Assembly: GCA_013289685.1 (NCBI GenBank)
Contig: JABCZL010000019.1
Coordinates: forward strand, 1 to 64,000
DNA: 64,000 nucleotides
Direction: 5' to 3'
Source of the DNA: Acidobacteriota bacterium
Lineage (GTDB): Bacteria; Acidobacteriota; Terriglobia; Terriglobales; Acidobacteriaceae
Shown here: one piece after another, positions 41,456 to 47,758 of the stretch
Position numbering within the stretch: the first letter of the stretch is position 1
Layout of the letters: each line of letters begins with the position of its first letter
Translations under genes and position numbers: made by a program
Notes under the pieces: generated by a model
What the model saw: the letters and a program-made list of their open reading frames with translations, nothing else
Databases searched by the model: none
Told to the model about the DNA's origin: nothing

Positions 41456-42991
41456 ATGACGGCGCAAGCTGGTGCAATCCTAAACACGATTTCGGCATGG
41501 GACGCTGTTGATTGGCGGACCATCGAGGATAATGTTCGCCGACTCCAGGCGCGTATCGTGAAGGCGGTGCAGCAAAAGAAATGGAGCAAGGTGAAAGCCT
41601 TGCAACATCTTCTTACGCACTCGGCCAGCGGCAAGCTACTCGCCGTTCGCCGAGTAACAGTGAACGACGGCAGAAAAACGCCCGGAGTGGATGGCGAACT
41701 CTGGGACACACCACGCAAGAAGCTTCAAGGTGTGATTTCGCTGACGGTACGGGGTTACCGCCCCATGCCTCTGCGGCGGATTTACATCCCGAAGGCCAAT
41801 GGGAAACTCCGACCGTTAGGAATCCCAACGATGCGGGATCGAGCCATGCAAGCCCTGTATCTGCTGGCGCTCGACCCGGTCGCCGAGACGACTGCGGATC
41901 AGAATTCCTATGGCTTCCGGCAGGGGAGAAGTTGTGCTGACGCGATCGAACAGTGCTTCACTTCGCTCTGTCACAAAAACCCAAGCTGGGTGCTAGAAGC
42001 CGACATCAAAGGCTGCTTCGACAACATCAGCCATCAGTGGCTGCTCGACAATGTTCCCATGAACAAAGCGATCCTCCACAAGTGGCTAAAGTCGGGCTAC
42101 CTCGAAAAACAAGTGTTCTACGATACGATCTCTGGCACGCCGCAGGGCGGAATCATATCGCCAGTTCTGTCCAACATCGCGCTCGACGGCCTCGAACGCC
42201 GCCTCCGAGAAGTTTTCCCGGTACGCGGCAAAGGCTCCGAGCGTGGTCGGACAGCGCAGGTGCACTTGATCCGTTATGCGGATGACTTCATCATTACCGG
42301 CCACTCCGAGGAGTTGCTGAGAATGACAGTCAAGCCGCTGGTCGAATCCTTCCTAACTGAACGTGGTCTGGTCCTTTCTCCAGAAAAGACTTTAATCACG
42401 CACATCGAAGAGGGTTTCGACTTCCTTGGGCAGAACGTTCGACGCTATCCACACGGGAAACTGTTTATCAAGCCCGCTCGGAAAAGTGTTGTATCTGTTC
42501 TCGCCAAGGTAAAAGAGGCCGTTCGAGAGCACTTGGGTAGAGCTGCCCATCTTCTTATTAATCGGCTCAATCCGATCATACGGGGATGGACCAACTACCA
42601 TCGGCATGTCGTCTCCAAGCGCATCTTCGCCCGAGTCGATGCTGCGATATTCAGGATGCTATGGCACTGGGCGCAAGCCCGTCATCCCCGCAAAGGGGCT
42701 CGCTGGATCAAGCAGAAGTATTTCGACCGTGTGAAAACACGCGATTGGTGGTTCTTCGGTGACACGACGGATACGCAGGGTTCACCTCTTCGTCTCCGCT
42801 TGTTTCATGCGGCTTCGGTGAAAATCGTAAGGTATATTAAGGTTCGGTCCGGCCTAAATCCTTATGATCCCAGTTGGGCACCGTATCTCTCCAGACGCCG
42901 CGCGTTCGCTCCGCACCGTCCGCGTTCATCATTTGAGCGTTCCCGGAAACTTGAGCCGTGTGAGTTGGAAACTCTCACGCACGGTTCTTAG
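41456..42991 (+). CDS. ltrA: Group II intron reverse transcriptase/maturase
   Basis: The 511-residue protein has the RT0 region (KTPGVDGELW), fingers and palm motifs (PLGIPTMRDRAMQALY, DIKGCFDNI, GTPQGGIISPVLSNI), the catalytic YADD (residues 274-277), and a maturase domain (INRLNPIIRGWTNYHRHVVS, then HWAQARHPRKGARWIKQKYF). The N-terminus is of the chloroplast-like class. It should help the intron fold and splice and copy it into DNA. The HNH endonuclease domain usual in this class is absent: after NPYDPSW about 40 residues remain, with no CxxC. The reading frame continues through domain V, and its stop codon (42989-42991) lies between domains V and VI, which is unusual. Confidence 0.93.
   Translation: MTAQAGAILNTISAWDAVDWRTIEDNVRRLQARIVKAVQQKKWSKVKALQHLLTHSASGKLLAVRRVTVNDGRKTPGVDGELWDTPRKKLQGVISLTVRGYRPMPLRRIYIPKANGKLRPLGIPTMRDRAMQALYLLALDPVAETTADQNSYGFRQGRSCADAIEQCFTSLCHKNPSWVLEADIKGCFDNISHQWLLDNVPMNKAILHKWLKSGYLEKQVFYDTISGTPQGGIISPVLSNIALDGLERRLREVFPVRGKGSERGRTAQVHLIRYADDFIITGHSEELLRMTVKPLVESFLTERGLVLSPEKTLITHIEEGFDFLGQNVRRYPHGKLFIKPARKSVVSVLAKVKEAVREHLGRAAHLLINRLNPIIRGWTNYHRHVVSKRIFARVDAAIFRMLWHWAQARHPRKGARWIKQKYFDRVKTRDWWFFGDTTDTQGSPLRLRLFHAASVKIVRYIKVRSGLNPYDPSWAPYLSRRRAFAPHRPRSSFERSRKLEPCELETLTHGS
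42953..42987 (+). ncRNA. Group II intron domain V
   Basis: The strand GAGCCGTGTGAG pairs with CTCTCACGCACGGTTC across a short GGAAA loop, giving the 34-35-base hairpin that is the catalytic heart of group II introns. It is followed after three bases by domain VI (42991-43028), a long stem (GGGGACCA with TGGTCCCC) whose 3' strand carries the bulged branch-point A at 43022. The maturase reading frame overlaps all of domain V. Confidence 0.88.
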
Positions 42992-43028
42992 AGGGGGGAC
43001 CAGACGCAAGGTTGGTCCCCTACTCGAC

Positions 43029-43412
43029 CAGCGGATCGGCAAGACCAAACAACCGTACTGCTTTGAGATCGTGGATGGTAAGTTATTCGCTTTCGCAGGG
43101 CTGTGGGATCGCTGGAAAGACCCCAGCGGAACATGGGTCAAGTCCTGCTCGATTCTGACTACAACTCCCAACGCAGTGACATCAGGAATTCACGACCGGA
43201 TGCCAGTAATTCTTGATCCGAGCAGTTACGATCTGTGGCTAGACCCAGCGATGACAAATATGGATGCTGCGTCTGATCTCCTGAAGCCGTACGATGCTCG
43301 GCATATGCGTTGCTATCCAGTGAACCCAAGGGTTAACAACGTTGCGAACGACGATGCAGATTGCTCGGCTCCCGGCGAACCTCCACAGATTCAGAGTGGT
43401 CTTTTTTCGTAG
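43029..43412 (+). CDS. SRAP (YedK/HMCES-like), exon 2
   Basis: This segment reads QRIGKTKQPYCFEIVDGKLF, then AFAGLWDRWKDPSG, then TTTPNAVTSGIHDRMPVIL, ending with PGEPPQIQSGLFS and a TAG. GLWDRW and HDRMP are SRAP signatures, and the His falls at residue 162 of the spliced protein, matching the catalytic His160 of YedK. Its frame matches exon 1 only when 40860-43028 is removed, giving 234 residues, the usual length of the family. It has no start of its own, so it depends on splicing. Confidence 0.92.
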   Translation, partial: QRIGKTKQPYCFEIVDGKLFAFAGLWDRWKDPSGTWVKSCSILTTTPNAVTSGIHDRMPVILDPSSYDLWLDPAMTNMDAASDLLKPYDARHMRCYPVNPRVNNVANDDADCSAPGEPPQIQSGLFS

Positions 43413-43556
43413 CTGCGTTGAGTTCTGCCCCAGTGCGCTTGGCACCCATGAGGCGGCTGACCTTCCCAGATCAACAGCAAAACTTCAGACGCAGCGGAGC
43501 ACAGTGTATCAAGCGGATGTGACGGGAAGATTAAAACCTTTGTGGTAAGGTGGGGA

Positions 43557-43772
43557 GTGGATGCGTTCACTCAGCGGCGGGTTTCAGAATTACGAAATGA
43601 GATCACTGTGCTTCAGGACCAAAACCAAACGTACCGCACGCAAGGACGGCACACTCTGGCAGAATCCGATAAGCAGGCAGTGAGAAGGCTTCGTCTTCTA
43701 GCGATCAGAGAAGAACTAGCCAGAATGATTCAAGCATCCCATTGCGCGAGCGATGATGCTGACAAGAGTTAA
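43557..43772 (+). CDS. Small helical protein, unknown function
   Basis: A GTG at 43557 with AAGGTGGG just before it opens a 71-residue protein; a GTG at 43542 would add five residues. The chain is one or two charged helices (RRVSELRNEITVLQDQNQTY, then DKQAVRRLRLLAIREELARM), likely a coiled coil or helical hairpin. No motif points to a function. Its stop overlaps the end of a relic on the minus strand (43769-43879). Confidence 0.5.
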   Translation: MDAFTQRRVSELRNEITVLQDQNQTYRTQGRHTLAESDKQAVRRLRLLAIREELARMIQASHCASDDADKS

Positions 43773-43879
43773 CCCAGCAACGTCGCGGCCAACTTGTCCA
43801 CTGCGGATCGCACGGAGTCTTCCACAGGCTGCACGTAGTTGATCTGCGCGGTGGAACTGCTCCAGCCGGTTGAAAATGC
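43769..43879 (-). pseudogene. C-terminal fragment containing the QINYVQPVEDSVRSAV motif
   Basis: The minus strand reads STGWSSSTAQINY followed by VQPVEDSVRSAV and DKLAATLLG and a stop, with an upstream stop close by and no start. The same motif recurs at 46042-46134, and the DNA identity covers about 50 bases. It looks like the end of a gene whose front part is lost. Confidence 0.45.
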
Positions 43880-43949
43880 TCAACAAGCGGTGAGACAATC
43901 CGTGCTGAAGGCTTCCGTTCCGCATCCAATGGATCAGTAGGAGGCTGCG

Positions 43950-44162
43950 ATGAAAATTCAGGAAGGTGGCAAGGAGCATTCAGTTGGTGACAGGAATTGT
44001 GCCGGTTGTGAGAGTCCTGAAGCGCAGCGGTTTCCGCAACCGCACCGTGATCAGGTGGCGAAGTGCGCCGGGCTGATTCACGCTGAAATCTTTGCGGGAG
44101 GATCGGAGATCGCTGGTGAGGCTGTGCTCTACCGCTGCGATGTTTGTGGCGAATCCATTTAA
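43950..44162 (+). CDS. Small zinc-ribbon protein
   Basis: A 70-residue protein is encoded with a strong ribosome binding site (TAGGAGG) before the ATG. It has RNCAGCESPEA near the middle, a single KCAG, and a C-terminal YRCDVCGESI. The two CxxC pairs can hold one zinc ion in a ribbon. The part between them holds several His and polar residues. Function is unknown; proteins of this size and type are frequent in acidobacterial genomes. Confidence 0.65.
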   Translation: MKIQEGGKEHSVGDRNCAGCESPEAQRFPQPHRDQVAKCAGLIHAEIFAGGSEIAGEAVLYRCDVCGESI

Positions 44163-44214
44163 GGTTCAAACCGCCAGCGCAGGTGTACGATTAGCTTTGG
44201 GAGGAACAAAAATC

Positions 44215-44418
44215 ATGGCGATTTTGCGGCGACACCAGCATGATCAGGCGACCTTTGAAGAACATACCACGATGGGGCAGGTGCGCTCCCAGAACGGCAC
44301 AGTGAGCACGCCGGAAAAAATGGCAATAGCGCATGGGCGCAGGGTGGGAATGCCTCACGCAAAGAAGGCAATGCTTCAGCGGCTCGAAAAATTGAAAGTG
44401 CGGATTGAGCGGCTATAG
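44215..44418 (+). CDS. Small basic protein, unknown function
   Basis: A GGGAGGA lies before the ATG at 44215, which opens a 67-residue protein MAILRRHQHDQATFEEHTTM and onwards. The C-terminal half is rich in Lys and Arg (HAKKAMLQRLEKLKVRIERL) and predicted helical. It may bind nucleic acid. Its 3' end overlaps that of the convergent zinc-ribbon gene by 43 bases. No family is recognised. Confidence 0.58.
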   Translation: MAILRRHQHDQATFEEHTTMGQVRSQNGTVSTPEKMAIAHGRRVGMPHAKKAMLQRLEKLKVRIERL

Positions 44419-44597
44419 TGGCTATTTTGGAACGACGATGAATTTCCGCCTTGCGGCCAAGTAATGGGATTCGATCTCTCACAAAACGGGCACGTCACGC
44501 TTACGCTGCCTTCCGTCACCTTCGGGCGCTCGACTGAGGTAGAATCTCTTACTGAAAATATCCTTCCGCATTGTACGCAAGTGTAATCTTTTTCCAT
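44376..44597 (-). CDS. Small zinc-ribbon protein
   Basis: The 73-residue protein starts at 44597 after an AGGTAGG. DYTCVQCGRIFSV and later SVTCPFCERSNPITWPQGG form two CxxC knuckles of a zinc ribbon; the stretch KVTEGSVSVTCPFC is typical of short acidobacterial proteins. The Ser/Arg-rich tail is probably disordered. It converges with the small basic-protein gene on the plus strand, with which it overlaps at the 3' end. Confidence 0.62.
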   Translation of the reverse strand: MEKDYTCVQCGRIFSVRDSTSVERPKVTEGSVSVTCPFCERSNPITWPQGGNSSSFQNSHYSRSIRTFNFSSR

Positions 44598-44673
44598 ATC
44601 AGCCTACCTGTCTTCCACGCTTTGACCTGAGCGCCGTATCCCGCCCAGACATTTCAGTAACAGTTCACTACTG

Positions 44674-45732
44674 TCAGCAGTGCAACGGGTAGCTCTGTCC
44701 AGCATCAGACTCGCCTTCGGGTAAAATACGAATGTTTTGAAACCCCGCCTTACACAGGTCAGGACGCATCTTCGGTACAGAGGTGTCCGTAAAAGTCTTG
44801 AAGAAAGTGGCATTACTGAACAGTTTTGACCGAAAATCCAACTCCTTCGGTTCCTCGCTATTAGCCGAAACATCGACAGCTATTCCTTTTCTGAGGAATT
44901 CGTTCGAGAGTTGAACGGCAAAACGTTGTCTAGGCTCCCATTCCTGTTGCCTTGCCCCCCATGTTTCCTTCACTTTGTTGTCAACCTCAAGGGAAACTTC
45001 CGAGGATGGGTGCCAATCGTCTTGGGAATTGAAAATCTCCGTGCTTCCGATGGCACCAGAATCCTTCGCAGGATCGTTGTCGATACCCCATTGATAATAA
45101 GCATCGTAGTGTTCACCATATCCACAAGCTCCAAGACCGCCCTTTTCTAGTTCCGCCTCGCTGACAAACGATTCATTGGCACACTTCGCACCCCTGTAGA
45201 CGAGCAGCATTCCCTCACTATAGTTGTGGTTTCCCCATTTAATCGTTGTGGGCTTCGTGATTCCCATATCACTAAATCTACCCGTTCGCACCTTCTTACG
45301 GAAAAACCAGAGCAGATTCCTCAACTCCTCATCTGTGGTGCTCACCGGAACGAGGTAGGCAGTCGCTGCTTCCGGCGTAGATTTGTAGACTCGGTAAGTC
45401 GGCGGTTTGACGATGACATGTTCCTGTTGCTTGTGTTCATCGCCCTCCGGCTGTGGAGTGGCATTTGGTGCGGAGCTTTGCTGGGTTGCTGAAGTCGAAT
45501 TGTCTGTTGGTGACTTGCCAATGATTCCCACAATGGCGACGAGCAGAACTATACCGCCCACGACTAACCACAAAATCTTGGACTGTTTCTTTGGTGGGGC
45601 ATACTGACGTGGGACTTGGGCTACATTCGACGAGGGAACAACTGGCGATGGAACTGGTGTTTGCGACTTCCCGCACGACTGGCAAAAGCGGACGTTGTCA
45701 CCAACAAGGGAGCCGCAATTCTGGCAGTACAT
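44674..45732 (-). CDS. Zinc-ribbon membrane protein with C-terminal soluble domain
   Basis: The 352-residue protein starts MYCQNCGSLVGDNVRFCQSC, a double-CxxC zinc ribbon of the type found at the N-terminus of many bacterial membrane proteins. A Pro-rich linker is followed by one transmembrane helix (ILWLVVGGIVLLVAIVGIIG) and a Ser/Gln-rich spacer. The remaining 220 residues form a soluble domain with many aromatic residues (GACGYGEHYDAYYQWGID) and may lie outside the cytoplasm. The ribbon fixes the start at 45732. Function is unknown. Confidence 0.72.
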   Translation of the reverse strand: MYCQNCGSLVGDNVRFCQSCGKSQTPVPSPVVPSSNVAQVPRQYAPPKKQSKILWLVVGGIVLLVAIVGIIGKSPTDNSTSATQQSSAPNATPQPEGDEHKQQEHVIVKPPTYRVYKSTPEAATAYLVPVSTTDEELRNLLWFFRKKVRTGRFSDMGITKPTTIKWGNHNYSEGMLLVYRGAKCANESFVSEAELEKGGLGACGYGEHYDAYYQWGIDNDPAKDSGAIGSTEIFNSQDDWHPSSEVSLEVDNKVKETWGARQQEWEPRQRFAVQLSNEFLRKGIAVDVSANSEEPKELDFRSKLFSNATFFKTFTDTSVPKMRPDLCKAGFQNIRILPEGESDAGQSYPLHC

Positions 45733-45820
45733 AATGTTTTTCTCTGTGTGGACAACTATCCGGGGGGAAGGTGGCGCAATTCTGACACTCCAGTGCCCCA
45801 AAAGCAAATGACGCTCCCGT

Positions 45821-46006
45821 TCAAAGATTCGTTTCGATGAGCGATTTGCCTGACTCTGGGCAGTGCCAAGCTGCCATAACCGGGTCTGGATGACCGTATG
45901 GGTTTGGTTCTATAGGCTTGATGGTTTGCTGGACAAGAGGAACTTTATGCAACTTGCAAATCCGGGTGCCGTCTTTATCGAAGGCAATTCCACATTCCTG
46001 AGCCAT
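45821..46006 (-). CDS. Very small protein, unknown function
   Basis: A 61-residue protein, MAQECGIAFDKDGTRICKLH and onwards, contains CGIAF, ICKLHKVPL and WHCPESGKSL, which could bind a metal through Cys and His. No clear ribosome binding site precedes the ATG. The composition is protein-like and no other frame is open, but evidence is limited. Confidence 0.45.
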   Translation of the reverse strand: MAQECGIAFDKDGTRICKLHKVPLVQQTIKPIEPNPYGHPDPVMAAWHCPESGKSLIETNL

Positions 46007-46041
46007 GAATTTGATTGTAGGCTATCACCCCGACCTGCCTT

Positions 46042-46134
46042 CTACTGCACGGCGGATCGCACGGAATCTTCGACAGGCTGCACGTAGTTGATCTGCGTGG
46101 TGTCCGGCTTGGCTGCTGGGCTGTTTGAATTCAT
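46042..46134 (-). CDS. 30-residue peptide with the QINYVQPVEDSVRSAV motif
   Basis: From an ATG that overlaps the stop of the 83-aa gene (ATGA at 46131-46134), the minus strand reads MNSNSPAAKPDTTQINYVQP and ends EDSVRSAVQ with a stop at 46042-46044. The second part is repeated at 43769-43879. It may be a real translationally coupled micropeptide or the tail of a decayed gene. Confidence 0.35.
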   Translation of the reverse strand: MNSNSPAAKPDTTQINYVQPVEDSVRSAVQ

Positions 46135-46382
46135 CTTCGATCTCGACTCTTCAACCGATAGTAAATGTTCTGCGAGTCTGCTTCGCCATTTGGTTCAACG
46201 TATTCGTATACCTCCTCTAATGGCACTCGAAGATAACGAGCTTTTCCATCGTCTTCATAGAGATCGCGGGTATATTCTTCCCCGCCTTCACGATGAAAGA
46301 TAAACACCCGTGGATTTCTAGTAGGCCATGTACTTGCCTTATTGAATCTTCCGAAGAGTTCCGTTACCTGCTCATTCGTCAT
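46131..46382 (-). CDS. Small protein of unknown function
   Basis: An 83-residue protein is encoded, with GGAGGGAG upstream of the ATG at 46382. It opens MTNEQVTELFGRFNKASTW and contains RVFIFHREGGEEYTRDLYED followed by RYLRVPLEEVYEYVEPNGE, a charged alpha/beta composition. There are no Cys residues and no membrane segments. It is coupled by four bases to the 30-residue reading frame that follows. It ends less than 70 bases from the tRNA-Leu gene on the other strand. Confidence 0.52.
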   Translation of the reverse strand: MTNEQVTELFGRFNKASTWPTRNPRVFIFHREGGEEYTRDLYEDDGKARYLRVPLEEVYEYVEPNGEADSQNIYYRLKSRDRR

Positions 46383-46444
46383 CCTGAACTCCCTCCGTTC
46401 CGTGTTTATACTCCAGACGTGTGGAATGTTAAACTTTCAAACAT

Positions 46445-46531
46445 GCGGGGTTGGCGGAACTGGCAGACGCGATGGCCTTAGGAGCCATTAGCCGAAAGGC
46501 TGTGCAGGTTCAAGTCCTGTACCCCGCACCA
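46445..46531 (+). tRNA. tRNA-Leu (anticodon UAG), island copy
   Basis: The 87-base sequence folds as a class II tRNA. The acceptor stem is GCGGGGT with ACCCCGC, the D arm contains GGCGGAACTGGCAGACGC, and the anticodon stem ATGGC/GCCAT surrounds the loop CTTAGGA (anticodon TAG). A long variable arm is AGCCGAAAGGCT, the T arm contains GGTTCAAGTCC, and CCA is encoded at 46529-46531. A long variable arm and G18-G19/A-rich D loop fit leucine. All stems pair, so it should be functional. It differs in sequence from the truncated tRNA-Leu(UAG) at 47691-47748. Confidence 0.93.
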
Positions 46532-46532
46532 T

Positions 46533-47594
46533 CTAAACATTGGCCTGCCCCATCTTTCCAATCGCATTTTCCAGCAACGCGGGCGTCGGGTGTACGTATT
46601 TCTGAGAAATCACGATGCTGCTGTGCCCAGCGAGCCTCTGGATTTCAAAGGCACCCACCCCGCTCTCTCCAAGCCGCGTGCAAAACGTGTGGCGCGTGCT
46701 ATGCGCTACGCAGTCGTCTGGCAGTTTCATGGCGTCACGCAGCACCCTGAACTGTTCACTCGCCCAGTGGCGTGACAACTGTTCATCATTATTATTCTTG
46801 GCAGGAAACACGTACCTAGACTTTGACTTTTCCTTGATGTTCTCCAGAATGCCGCGTGCTCTGGCCGTGAGGGGGACGTGGCGCTTCGCGTACTTGCTCT
46901 TGCCCTTCTCAATGTAAACCCAACCCAGCGTTGCGCCCGACTTCGGCTCCAAGCCAACGTGCTCCCACGTCAAGGCACACGCTTCGCTGATCCGCAGACC
47001 AGTGTCAATCAGGAACGGTAAGGCGTTGCGGAGAAATGACGTGCAGTCCTCGTGGGCCAGCATCTTCGTGAGCAGTTCCTCTTTAATGACGAACTCGCGC
47101 TGGCGTTCCCCCGGTAGCAGCTTGATCTTCGGTGCCTTCCTAATCAACTTCCAATCCTCAGCCATTCGCAAGGCTCGACGCAGCGTGCGTAGCGATGCGT
47201 TGATCCTTGCAGGGCCGACTTCTTTGCTTCGGCGCTGAATCCATTCTTCGATAACGGCAGGAGTGATGCTGGACAAATACGCTGTGCCGATCTCTACTCC
47301 CGGCCACAGCAATTGTTGATAAGCCTGTTTGTAAAACTCAACTGTGCGTGGAGATTTGACGTTGTTTGCGAGGTACGCAAAGAATCGGTCTTTGAATGTG
47401 TTGAGGGATAGTGGGCGCTCTTGGCGCACCTGCTTGACTGTGGAAAGTTCGCCTGTATCATTGATGGCAGTCAGCCAACGGGCTTCGACACTCTGTGCGC
47501 CCACTTTGGTTTTCTGTTTGGTGCTGCGATCTATGCGTTCGCCATTACGAACAATCCGTGACCACCAGATGCCACCACGCTTGTACAGGCTCAT
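46533..47594 (-). CDS. Tyrosine recombinase (island integrase)
   Basis: The 353-residue protein starts at the ATG at 47594 after GAGAGG. It has an N-terminal core-binding domain (residues about 65-160, PRTVEFYKQAYQQLLWPGVE). The catalytic domain shows Arg201 (DTGLRISEACALTW), a Lys in KGKSKYAKRHVPL, His298-x-x-Arg301 (HSTRHTFCTRL), His324 (LAGHSS) and the nucleophile Tyr333 (QKYVHPT). All active residues are present. It ends two bases after the intact tRNA-Leu and starts about 95 bases from the tRNA-Leu fragment, the arrangement of an integrase beside its attachment site. It should catalyse island integration and excision. Confidence 0.94.
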   Translation of the reverse strand: MSLYKRGGIWWSRIVRNGERIDRSTKQKTKVGAQSVEARWLTAINDTGELSTVKQVRQERPLSLNTFKDRFFAYLANNVKSPRTVEFYKQAYQQLLWPGVEIGTAYLSSITPAVIEEWIQRRSKEVGPARINASLRTLRRALRMAEDWKLIRKAPKIKLLPGERQREFVIKEELLTKMLAHEDCTSFLRNALPFLIDTGLRISEACALTWEHVGLEPKSGATLGWVYIEKGKSKYAKRHVPLTARARGILENIKEKSKSRYVFPAKNNNDEQLSRHWASEQFRVLRDAMKLPDDCVAHSTRHTFCTRLGESGVGAFEIQRLAGHSSIVISQKYVHPTPALLENAIGKMGQANV

Positions 47595-47690
47595 TGTGCC
47601 TCTCAAAAATCCCTGCCTACAGTGTGCCTACAGTTATGCCGCTGGTTCAGCATATCGCATTGATTCTAAAGAGGCAACTGAAATTAACAA

Positions 47691-47748
47691 CCAGACTTAG
47701 GATCTGGCGGGTAAAACCGTGGGGGTTCGAGTCCCCCCTTTCGCACCA
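47691..47748 (+). other. Truncated tRNA-Leu(UAG) 3' half: probable attachment site (island right end)
   Basis: The segment folds as the 3' part of a class II tRNA: anticodon arm CCAGA-CTTAGGA-TCTGG, variable arm CGGG...ACCG, T arm with GGGGGTTCGAGTCCCCC, acceptor 3' strand CTTTCGC and CCA. The 5' acceptor and D arm are missing; the bases before 47691 do not pair. A truncated tRNA 3' half next to an integrase marks the distal end of an integrated island. The GH13 gene of the chromosome ends 11 bases beyond it. Confidence 0.8.
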
Positions 47749-47758
47749 AAGCTCCTCG

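Larger units (their letters stand above)
40860..43028 (+). mobile_element. Group II intron interrupting the SRAP gene
   Basis: The 2,169-base insert begins GTGCG, the group II 5' consensus (GUGYG), directly after the Trp codon of GFYEW. It ends in AC (consensus AY). It contains a maturase/reverse transcriptase gene, domain V (42953-42987) and domain VI (42991-43028) with a bulged A at 43022, seven bases from the 3' end when the last base is counted as one. Removing 40860-43028 joins the two SRAP parts in frame as GFYEW-QRIGKTKQPYC. A hairpin at 41161-41181 presents CCATTC (EBS1), complementary to the last six exon bases GAATGG (IBS1). All features of a self-splicing, mobile intron are present. 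Confidence 0.94.

Noticed and set aside
47691..47748. Complete second tRNA-Leu
   Set aside because: No 5' acceptor or D arm pairs with the 3' half; it is a fragment.
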